Source: Limnoglobus roseus
GTDB taxonomy: Bacteria > Planctomycetota > Planctomycetia > Gemmatales > Gemmataceae
Length of the DNA stretch: 64,000 nucleotides
Reading direction: 5' to 3'
NCBI RefSeq assembly: GCF_008254045.1
Contig: NZ_CP042425.1
Location: 8,694,163 to 8,758,162 of the forward strand
The notes beneath the pieces were generated by a model. It ran no database searches. It was not told where the DNA came from and saw only the letters and a program-made list of their open reading frames with translations. Shown piece by piece: positions 57,856 to 64,000 of this stretch (the stretch's first letter is position 1; each line of letters begins with the position of its first letter). A program made the position numbers and the translations under genes.

Positions 57856-57917
57856 CCCGCCTTCATCTTCCCCTTTGCCCGCCGCCGCGAGACCCGCTCC
57901 GCAACGGGTCAAACCTT

Positions 57918-57940
57918 CCCTCCCCCTCAAGGGGGGAGGG
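57918..57940. repeat. G/C-rich hairpin CCCTCCCCC/GGGGGAGGG
   Basis: A 9-bp stem with loop TCAAG. Hairpins of this exact kind are, from memory, dispersed between genes in Gemmata-type genomes and may act as terminators. It lies about 90 bp after the stop of the ArsR-type gene on the - strand. Confidence 0.5.
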
Positions 57941-58029
57941 ATGTTGCACGATCCGCCGGGCGCCAGCGTGACGGGTTCCGGCGCCTGACCCGGGCCGGTC
58001 TCGGCCGCCGGCGCACAACCCGTCGGCCG

Positions 58030-58359
58030 TCACGTCTCGTCCGGGCCGATGCTCAACCGCCACGTGCCGAGGTTCAGCGTGCCCAGCTCGCCCGCGCGCT
58101 CGGGCGGCGCGAAGACGCCGGCCGCGAAGGTGTACTCGACCGTCCGGCCGACCTTCCGGTTCGCCAGCACGCCGACCCGCTTCATCAGCAGCAAGTGGTG
58201 CGAGACGCTCGCGACGGGGACGCCGACGAGTTCGGCGACGCGGCCGACGGTTTTCGGCCCGGCCGCGAGGTCGCGGATGATCCTCAGGCGGAGTTGCTCG
58301 GCGACGGCGACCAACTGGTCGGCCAGTCGCCGGTCGGGAATCGGGGTGGGGTCACTCAT
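58030..58359 (-). CDS. ArsR-family winged-helix regulator
   Basis: A 109-aa protein from ATG 58,359. The winged helix reads LRLRIIRDLAAGPKTVGRVA, ELVGVPVASVSHHLLLMKRV and GVLANRKVGRTVEYTF. No Cys-based metal site (such as ELCVCDL) is seen, so it may not sense metals. The C-terminal RAGELGTLNLGTWRLSI is unusual. The target is unknown, and no divergent gene is adjacent. Confidence 0.85.
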   Translation of the reverse strand: MSDPTPIPDRRLADQLVAVAEQLRLRIIRDLAAGPKTVGRVAELVGVPVASVSHHLLLMKRVGVLANRKVGRTVEYTFAAGVFAPPERAGELGTLNLGTWRLSIGPDET

Positions 58360-59026
58360 GGCGCTCCGGGACGTCGTTCGAAGGTCGGGCGGACGGCTGG
58401 CGGAGTTCGCCGGGAGTAGCGGATTCTGGGCCAAGGGGCAACCCCGTTGCCGAAAAGCCGGGAGTGAATCGAACGGTTGGGTTCGCTCATCACATGTACG
58501 TACACCGCCCTGGGCCCGAGCACCCACCGCGGAATCGCCCATGACCCTTCGCTCGCCGTACTAATGCTCCTGTCAACCGTCGCCGCCGCGGAACCGCCGC
58601 CCAATGCGGCTTACCAAAACCCCAATGACTTTTCCCACAGCGGTCCGCGATCCCAATTCGACCTCCCGACCCCGGGCCCCAGGTTGGCCGGTCCGTGCTC
58701 CCGTCGCCGACACTGACGCCGTCCTCGATCTGGGCACCGGGCTTCTCGTCACCGACCTGCACAATCACCTGCCCGGGACGATGCACACCGGAGACCGTAG
58801 TACGCCGTTTGGGCAGAACGAAGTGGTGCGGACGGCGGAGATGATCGTGAGGCCGGGACACGTCCTTCATCGGCCCTGACGCCACACCTGCCCCTCTCGC
58901 CCGCGATCTCGCCGCCGGGCGGGTGTGAAAAGTGCGGGCGGCGGCAGGGGCCGAGAAACGCGATTTTAGAGGGATGGGAAGGGACTGGCCGAGCAACGAT
59001 GCATCGCCCGGCTCGGTGTCCTTTTC
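58360..59026. other. 667-bp gap with no supported gene
   Basis: Two open frames run through this stretch on opposite strands (58,604-58,879 + and 58,490-58,996 -). Neither shows a known motif, a good ribosome site or sequence that recurs elsewhere in the window. I cannot choose between them or support either. Confidence 0.4.
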
Positions 59027-59344
59027 TTAAGTTTTGACTGGTAGTATCTTGAGAAGTTCTTGGCGGGCCGTGTCTCGGTTCTTGATGAGGCTTATGAGTT
59101 GGTCATTCTCGTCCCAATCGAGATTGCCCGATTTGCCCTGCGCCTCGATGCGCCGATGAAAGTTGAACCACTGCCAATAATCGTTGATGAAAGCCTCTAG
59201 CCGCTCACTGACCTGGTTGTTTTTTTGCTGCACGTGCTTCCGAATCTCATCGACGGAGTAGAGCTCCGCATCATCGACGTCTAGACGCGAACCCACGTTT
59301 CGGACCGCTTGTCCGAGGATCGCTTCGACTTCCGAAAGCTGCAT
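59027..59344 (-). CDS. 105-aa protein of unknown function behind an IS3 insertion
   Basis: The ORF begins MQLSEVEAILGQAVRNVGSR and has a Lys/Gln-rich helix (VDEIRKHVQQKNNQVSERL) and FINDYWQWFNFHRRIEAQGK. It is less GC-rich than its neighbours, which suggests recent arrival. The start codon lies 5 bp from the end of the IS3-like element. On the far side of the element the sequence GGAGGTAACGAT TATA would have placed a ribosome site 12 bp before this ATG. The family is unknown. Confidence 0.55.
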   Translation of the reverse strand: MQLSEVEAILGQAVRNVGSRLDVDDAELYSVDEIRKHVQQKNNQVSERLEAFINDYWQWFNFHRRIEAQGKSGNLDWDENDQLISLIKNRDTARQELLKILPVKT

Positions 59345-59410
59345 CTATAGTGGACCCCGAAACTGAGACCGCCAGGTAAGCTACTCTGGCGGCCCTCGGA
59401 GGTGGTCCTG

Positions 59411-59698
59411 ATGACGGCGAAGCGGAAGACCCACACGGCGGCGTTCAAAGCCCAGGTCGCTCTGGCCGCGGTGAAGGGCGACAAGACGGTCAACGAGTTG
59501 GCCGCCCACTTCGGCGTCCACCCGACCCTCATCCACGGGTGGAAGAAGCAACTCCTGGCCGGGGCCGAGGCCGTGTTCGCCGCCGGAGCGAAGGCGGTCG
59601 CCCCCGGCGACGACCAGACACCCGCGCTGTACGAGCAGATCGGCCGGCTCAAGGTCGAGCTCGACTGGGTGAAAAAAAAAGCTGCGACGTTCGGTTGA
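59411..59698 (+). CDS. IS3-family transposase OrfA
   Basis: A 95-aa OrfA with the HTH of IS3 elements: RKTHTAAFKAQVALAAVKGD, NELAAHFGVHPTLIHGWKKQ, and a leucine-zipper-like helix (LYEQIGRLKVELDWVKKK). GGAGGTGG precedes the ATG. The frame ends just after an A9 run at 59672-59680, where expression of OrfB must switch frame. Confidence 0.9.
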   Translation: MTAKRKTHTAAFKAQVALAAVKGDKTVNELAAHFGVHPTLIHGWKKQLLAGAEAVFAAGAKAVAPGDDQTPALYEQIGRLKVELDWVKKKAATFG

Positions 59699-60539
59699 CG
59701 ACCTGCGGCCGCTGATCGACCCCGGGCACGCCGACCTGAGCGTCCGTCGGCAGTGCCAACTGGTCGGGCTCGGCCGGGCCACGTACTACCGGGGGCCGGC
59801 CGAGGAGTCGGCCGACAACCTGGCCCTCATGCGGCGGATCGACGAGCAGTACACGGCCTGCCCGTTCTACGGCAGCCGGCGGATCGCCCGGTGGCTGGCC
59901 CGCAACGGCCACCCGGCGAACCGCAAGCGGGTCCAGCGGTTGCTCCGGGTCATGGGCCTGGAAGCCATCCACCCGAAGCCGAAGCTGTCGGCCGGGCGGG
60001 GCCACCCGGTGTACCCGTACCTCCTCCGCGGCGTGCCGATCGACCGCGTCGGGCAGGTGTGGAGTGCCGACATTACATACCTGCCGCTGCCCGGCGGGTT
60101 CATGTACTTGGCCGCCACCATCGACTGGTACAGCCGGTACGTGGTGGCCTGGCGGTTGTCGAACACGCTCGACGGGGCGTTCTGCCGGGACATGCTGGAC
60201 GAGGCGTTGGCGGCCGGCACCCCGGAGGTGTTCAACACCGATCAAGGGGTGCAGTTCACGGCCGGGGCGTGGGTCGAGCGGGTGGAGGCGGCCGGGGCGC
60301 GGGTGAGCATGGACGGCCGGGGGCGGTGCCTGGACAACGTGTTCGTCGAGCGGCTGTGGCGGACGGTGAAGTACGAGGACGTGTTCCTGCGGGGATACGA
60401 GACGGTGACCGAGTTGGAGCGGGGGTTGAAGGCGTACTTCACCTTCTACAACGAGGCCCGCTTGCACCAGTCACTGGGGTACAAGACCCCGGCCGAGGTG
60501 TACCGGGCCGGACGGTCAAAAGAGCCGGCGAAGGAGTAG
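59673..60539 (+). CDS. IS3-family transposase OrfB (reached by frameshift)
   Basis: From the A run the frame continues KKLRRSVDDLRPLIDPGHAD, then RRQCQLVGLGRATYYR and the integrase core. DDE residues lie in WSADITYLP, VFNTDQGVQF and DNVFVERLWRTVK. The first ATG is only at 59,829, inside the conserved region, so a fused OrfAB is expected. Counted directly, OrfB is +1 to OrfA here, not the -1 usual for IS3; with one A more or two fewer the usual -1 relation would hold. Confidence 0.85.
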   Translation, partial: KKKLRRSVDDLRPLIDPGHADLSVRRQCQLVGLGRATYYRGPAEESADNLALMRRIDEQYTACPFYGSRRIARWLARNGHPANRKRVQRLLRVMGLEAIHPKPKLSAGRGHPVYPYLLRGVPIDRVGQVWSADITYLPLPGGFMYLAATIDWYSRYVVAWRLSNTLDGAFCRDMLDEALAAGTPEVFNTDQGVQFTAGAWVERVEAAGARVSMDGRGRCLDNVFVERLWRTVKYEDVFLRGYETVTELERGLKAYFTFYNEARLHQSLGYKTPAEVYRAGRSKEPAKE

Positions 60540-60716
60540 CTTAAATTCGTCGGTTTTTGGTCTCGCAAATGGGGTCCACTATAATCGTTACCTCCGAACA
60601 TCAGGGACTTTCTTCGACCGCGTTGCTGAGTGGGCCGGTGGTCAGATGGTATCCGTACTCAAAAAGGATGCGCATTCAGCGGTATCGCTCGGGGCATTTC
60701 CCAGTATGGGGAACCG

Positions 60717-60947
60717 TCACGTCACCCCGTTGCCGGATTCCGGCCGTCGATCGAGGGCGCGGTCAACGAGGGCGGCGATGCGGTCGGTGGCCCCCAGAAT
60801 CTCGGCCACGTACTCCCGGCCGAGGTCGCCCGTCGGGAGATCCTCGGCCAGCAACAACGCGAACCCGCGCACCACGGTCAGCAGGTTGTTCAAGTCGTGC
60901 CGGACGGCATTCGGGTCGGAAGCGGCGGCGGGGAGGGCGTCGGGCAT
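60717..60947 (-). CDS. Minimal DHp-like (HisKA) protein
   Basis: A 76-aa protein that contains little more than a histidine-kinase dimerisation domain: the H-box-like AVRHDLNNLLTVVRGFALLL, then REYVAEILGATDRIAALVDR. The H-D-x-N-N-L-L pattern matches the hybrid kinase at 36,559 (AHDFNNLLTV). No ATPase domain follows. It could be a phosphotransfer protein or a kinase remnant. A lone receiver gene lies 324 bp away, divergently. Confidence 0.55.
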   Translation of the reverse strand: MPDALPAAASDPNAVRHDLNNLLTVVRGFALLLAEDLPTGDLGREYVAEILGATDRIAALVDRALDRRPESGNGVT

Positions 60948-61270
60948 AGACAGGGGCGGGAGTGCACGGGTGACGGGTAAGACTACGCCAAGTTTAACAC
61001 CATTCTTGGGTCCGCGTGCGACAGAAATTCCGACACTCAGCTCGGCTATTCGTCTGACAACTGTCGGATTGGCTCGGAATTCACCTCACACCACCGGAAA
61101 TACGGCCCGCACGTTCGGCCCATTTCGATACCATACCGCCATTCAACACCTGGCATCCCTTGAGGTCCTCGCCAACCCGCCTTCGTCCCGCGATTTCGAT
61201 TGCCCCCGCCCGCCCCCTTGCGAGCTAACCCGTTTCTCGCCCCCGTCAGTTGCTCCGGGAGACCGCCCCC

Positions 61271-61678
61271 TTGGCCGATCGTGAACCCCTGTCCGTCCTC
61301 GTCGTCGACGATAACACCGATGCCGCCGACTCCCTCGCACAGTTCTTGGCCCTGAAGGGGTACACCGTCCGCACGGCGTACAACGGCCCGGACGCCCTCA
61401 CCCTCGCGGCCGCGACCCCGCCCGACGTGGCCCTGCTCGACTTGATGATGCCCGTAATGGACGGGTGGGAAGTGGCCAAGCGACTCGACGCCGCCCGGCC
61501 CCGCCCGGTCCTCGTGGCCATCACCGGGAGCGACGGGGACGTGAGCCGCAACCGCTCGCAGTGGGCGCACATCCCGTTCCACCTCGTCAAGCCGGTCGCC
61601 CACGAGATCCTTCTGAACTTACTCGCCTGGGCCGATCGCACCCGGGAGGCCCGTCGGCGGATGGACGGCTCGGATTAA
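61271..61678 (+). CDS. Single-domain response regulator
   Basis: A 135-aa receiver: VLVVDDNTDAADSLAQFL, acceptor Asp57 (ALLDLMMPVMDG), AITGSDGD and HLVKPVAHE. It matches the receiver type found at the end of hybrid kinases. The start is TTG 61,271 after GGGAGA; a TTG at 61,250 is also in frame. The output domain is absent. The divergent 76-aa DHp-like protein may be its partner. Confidence 0.85.
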   Translation: MADREPLSVLVVDDNTDAADSLAQFLALKGYTVRTAYNGPDALTLAAATPPDVALLDLMMPVMDGWEVAKRLDAARPRPVLVAITGSDGDVSRNRSQWAHIPFHLVKPVAHEILLNLLAWADRTREARRRMDGSD

Positions 61679-61703
61679 GAGCCGGCTGCACCAGCCAGCC
61701 GGC

Positions 61704-62354
61704 TCACCCCTTGCCCAGCACGCCGTCCACGACCCAGCACCCGCGCACGTGAACCCCGTCGCCCCGGCAGTGGCCCAGAATCGCTTCGTCCTCGCACCCG
61801 GCGTCCTGCAAGGCGTCCGCGAGGATCGGCAGGCGGTCGAAAGCACGGTCCTCGTAGATGACGGTGGCGATGGCGACGGCCGTCGGGTTGAGCCAGGGCG
61901 GCGAAAACGTCACGGGGCGGAACGGGTTGCCGAAGACGCAGCGTAGGACCCGGCCAACAGGGAGCGGGCGGAGAACGTGTTTCGCATTGGTGGCGGCATC
62001 AACAGCCTCGCCGACCTTCCACCCGAGGGATGACGCATCCGCCACAGCGGCGCGGACGGCGGACCACGCCAAACGGCGGCGGAACATGCCCACCGGCCCG
62101 AGCAACTTGATCTGGGTCGCCGCACTCAGGGCGGCCCGACTCGCCCGACTCAATTCGGTGGCATTGGCCGCCCCTTCGACGTACCGCTCGGCAACCACGA
62201 CCGCCGAGCGGTACGGCCGGTACACCATCAAGTCCCGGACTCGGGCGCGGCACTCCAGGACGACCAGGCGGAGCTTTCGTTCAGTCGCACTTTTCGCCAC
62301 GTACTGAAGCAGCAGGCTCGGATTTGAAGATGTCTGCCACTCCGCTTCCGTCAT
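61704..62354 (-). CDS. MTEAEW-family planctomycete protein (intact)
   Basis: A 216-aa protein beginning MTEAEWQTSSNPSLLLQYVA and ending VHVRGCWVVDGVLGKG. Other hallmarks are KSATERKLRLVVLECRARVR, FGNPFRPVTFSPPW and AFDRLPILADALQDAGCED. From memory, this family occurs in many copies in Gemmataceae; its function is not known. The typical Cys-Cys-Arg of other members (ACCR) reads LECRAR here. Two broken relatives lie at 1,232-1,610 and 56,330-56,520. Confidence 0.8.
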   Translation of the reverse strand: MTEAEWQTSSNPSLLLQYVAKSATERKLRLVVLECRARVRDLMVYRPYRSAVVVAERYVEGAANATELSRASRAALSAATQIKLLGPVGMFRRRLAWSAVRAAVADASSLGWKVGEAVDAATNAKHVLRPLPVGRVLRCVFGNPFRPVTFSPPWLNPTAVAIATVIYEDRAFDRLPILADALQDAGCEDEAILGHCRGDGVHVRGCWVVDGVLGKG

Positions 62355-62489
62355 CGCCCACCCCCTCGCGGTGATACTACCCGACGACGCGACCGGACGC
62401 GAGGCGTTTACGACGCCGTGACTGTGGCCGGAATCCGACGGGCGAAACGAAGGGATAAAATGGCGGGTCAGAACGACCTCTGATATCAC

Positions 62490-63056
62490 GTCGCCACGAC
62501 AGGGCCGAGAAGCCGGTCTCGACGTGAACCGCCTGGTCTTCCTCGACGAGACGTGGGTGACGTCGAACATGACGCCGGGGTGCGGGTGGGGGCCGACCGA
62601 CCAACGGGTGGTCGAGGCGGTGCCGCACGGGCACTGGAAGACGATCACCTTCGTGGCCGCGTTACCGGCGGCCGGGCTGTTCGCCCCGGTGGTGGTGGAC
62701 GGGGCCATGAACTGGGCGTTGTTCCGGGCCTACGTCGAGCAGCACCTGGCCCCGGCCCTGCGGCCGGGGGACATCGTGGTGATGGACAACCTGCCCAGCC
62801 ATCAGGTGGCCCGCGTGGCCGCCGCGATCGAGCGGGCCGGGGCCACCCCCGCTCACTTGCCGCCGTACTCCCCGGACCTGAACCCGATCGAGCAGGTGTT
62901 CGCCAAGGCCAAGGCGGAGATCCGCAAGCGGAAGCCGCGGACGATCGCCGGGACCGAGCACCTGTGCGGCGAGGCCCTCGACTGGTTCCCCGCCGGCGAG
63001 TGCCAGAACGACATCCCGCACGCCGGCTACGGCTCACAAGGATCAGACTGAAGATG
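62490..63056 (+). mobile_element. IS630-family fragment
   Basis: Similarity to IS630 transposases begins with REAGLDVNRLVFLDETW at about 62,505, so the N-terminal HTH half and the left end are missing. The right end is near CAGACTGAAGATGCTCTAA, just before the next gene. No inverted repeat pair or TA duplication can be set. It is a truncated element. Confidence 0.6.
62524..63051 (+). CDS. IS630-family transposase, C-terminal DDE half
   Basis: A 175-aa ORF from GTG 62,524 with the DDE residues in FLDETWVTSNM, VVMDNLPSHQ and LPPYSPDLNPIEQVFAKAK. The DNA-binding half is absent unless the family uses a separate upstream ORF, and none is seen. It is probably not active alone. Confidence 0.8.
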   Translation: MNRLVFLDETWVTSNMTPGCGWGPTDQRVVEAVPHGHWKTITFVAALPAAGLFAPVVVDGAMNWALFRAYVEQHLAPALRPGDIVVMDNLPSHQVARVAAAIERAGATPAHLPPYSPDLNPIEQVFAKAKAEIRKRKPRTIAGTEHLCGEALDWFPAGECQNDIPHAGYGSQGSD

Positions 63057-63058
63057 CT

Positions 63059-63316
63059 CTAATGGGCGTGCCAGGTTTCTTCGGGCAACTCCGCGAACGA
63101 TTGAGTGTGGAAGCCGGAATAGACCCGGCCGCTCTTGTGGTCGGCAACCACGCAATGCCCCGGCATGTTCGGGATGTCGCCGAAGAACACGTACACGCCG
63201 TCCGGGGTGAACGGGTACCGGTCGTGGTACTCGACCGGTAGTTGATCGAACCGAAAGCGGACGAGGCTATATTGTCGGGGCACGGACTCGGGCATCTGTA
63301 ACTTCGCCTCCGCCAC
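63059..63316 (-). CDS. 85-aa protein of unknown function
   Basis: A small soluble ORF from GTG 63,316: RQYSLVRFRFDQLPVEYHDR, PFTPDGVYVFFGDIPNMPGH, CVVADHKSGRVYSGFH. The sequence looks like a folded domain and not random GC-rich coding. No family is recognised. Its stop abuts the IS630 fragment. An ATG 21 bp further in is an alternative start. Confidence 0.5.
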   Translation of the reverse strand: MAEAKLQMPESVPRQYSLVRFRFDQLPVEYHDRYPFTPDGVYVFFGDIPNMPGHCVVADHKSGRVYSGFHTQSFAELPEETWHAH

Positions 63317-63449
63317 CGAACGTCATCCGCTACCGTCCGAATATCGACCGCTCACTCCGCCCCTCACCCTACCCGCCCCCTCCCGCCGGGTCAACGACCT
63401 TCCCGCGAGGGGTGGCCACATCACTACCGACTAGGCGACTACTCTTCCG

Positions 63450-63905
63450 TCACGGCGTCGCGTCTGCACCCTTACCGGGGAAGAAAAGCACGACCAACCC
63501 GCCGAACGGGATGACGAAGACGAGCAGCAGGCAGACGCCCAACGACAATCCCTTGCCCAATCCGATCCCGAGTGTCCCGATGAACGACAGCACGTAGCCG
63601 GCCAGCAGCAGGACGGCCACGGCCATGATTACGCCCGTCGTCGGAGTGATGACACTGGGCAGCAGGAAAGCGACCAATTGACAGGCACACCCGGCGACGA
63701 GGATCAAAACGCCCCGCCACCACGCCCGCCAGTCATGTTGAATCAGTCGTGGGGACGTGGCCCGGCCCGCCTCCGCCGCCGATCGCCGCAACTCACCGAG
63801 GGTCGGGATGGGGACCGTTTGCCCGCACCCGCACGGGAGGGTCCCGCCGGCCTGCCCCGCCCGCACCGGGATCGTCTTCCCGCACGGACACGTAATGTTG
63901 AACAT
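63450..63905 (-). CDS. Zinc-ribbon membrane protein
   Basis: A 151-aa protein from ATG 63,905. The N-terminus ITCPCGKTIPVRAGQAGGTL PCGC is a short Cys-rich ribbon of the kind seen in planctomycete proteins. Three or four hydrophobic helices follow (GVLILVAGCACQLVAFLL, VIMAVAVLLLAGYVLSF, LGVCLLLVFVIPFGGLVVLFF). It is probably an inner-membrane protein; function unknown. The upstream 95 bp to the window end show nothing. Confidence 0.65.
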   Translation of the reverse strand: MFNITCPCGKTIPVRAGQAGGTLPCGCGQTVPIPTLGELRRSAAEAGRATSPRLIQHDWRAWWRGVLILVAGCACQLVAFLLPSVITPTTGVIMAVAVLLLAGYVLSFIGTLGIGLGKGLSLGVCLLLVFVIPFGGLVVLFFPGKGADATP

Positions 63906-64000
63906 GAGCGACCTTTGCGATGAGCCACGCGGCCCCACGGCCCCACGCGAGACGTTCAGACTTCCGCCCAAGAGTAACCGCCCGATCAGACCGGGTCAAC

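Larger units (their letters stand above)
59350..60579 (+). mobile_element. IS3-family insertion sequence, 1,230 bp
   Basis: The ends are inverted repeats beginning GTGGACCCC, with a second shared block GAGACC 9-15 bases further in. A 4-bp direct repeat, TATA, flanks the element (59346-59349 and 60580-60583). It carries orfA and orfB on the + strand. The insertion separates the small gene at 59,027-59,344 from its likely ribosome site. Confidence 0.8.

Noticed and set aside
58490-58996. 168-aa - strand ORF and the 91-aa + strand ORF opposite it
   Set aside because: Neither has a motif or a ribosome site; coding status could not be decided.

Overview
The window is GC-rich and looks like a planctomycete chromosome, most likely of the Gemmataceae. 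The evidence is the pairing of ECF sigma factors with Hanks-type Ser/Thr kinases, a DUF2924 plus large serine recombinase module, multi-PAS sensor kinases, a dispersed family of proteins that begin MTEAEW and end GCWVVDGVLGKG, and many insertion sequences. This assignment rests on family recognition from memory, not on a search.

1-3,210: left flank made of debris. It holds a frameshifted copy of an ATPase-type sensor kinase (intact paralogue at 53,607-54,353), a 71-aa companion gene that is duplicated with it, a broken MTEAEW-family gene, and an N-terminal Ser/Thr-kinase fragment read in frame from an IS982-like transposase. 3,292-12,932: an accessory island, all on the + strand. It contains a small ORF, a DUF2924 protein, a large serine recombinase, a ParB-domain protein fused to what looks like a Spo11/topoisomerase VI-A core, a primase-polymerase, three palindromes with one shared core, a ParB-domain DNA methyltransferase, an HNH-like zinc protein and small phage-like ORFs. 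It reads like an integrated plasmid or phage-satellite replicon. 13,170-16,095: an ECF sigma factor gene cut by an ISL3-like element (removing the IS and one target repeat restores the frame), followed by remnants of a kinase and a TrkA domain.

16,102-51,520: a signalling region of about 35 kb. An NtrC-type regulator and its PAS kinase come first. Chemosensory cluster 1 follows: cheY and cheX on +, then cheB, a cheR-cheD fusion, a five-PAS transmembrane receptor, cheW, cheA, cheY and a STAS gene on -. Divergent from it are an eight-PAS kinase, a small response regulator, a hybrid kinase and an HDOD-Ser/Thr kinase fusion. After a decayed transposase comes chemosensory cluster 2, all on + and tightly coupled: cheA, cheW, a soluble receptor, cheR, cheB, cheY, cheC and a hybrid kinase. 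Both clusters carry their own kinase, adaptor, receptor, methylation enzymes and a CheC/CheX-type phosphatase, so each can in principle form a complete adaptive pathway. Nothing in the window shows what output they control.

51,521-64,000: mixed small genes. These include an unrecognised 118-aa protein behind a structured leader, an EF-hand protein, a DUF1653 protein, the intact duplicate of the left-edge kinase block, a fatty-acid desaturase, an RRM protein, an ArsR-type regulator, an IS3-like element lying between the likely ribosome site and start of a small gene, a lone DHp-like ORF near a lone receiver, an intact MTEAEW-family gene, an IS630-like fragment and a zinc-ribbon membrane protein. 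No rRNA, tRNA or CRISPR array was recognised.
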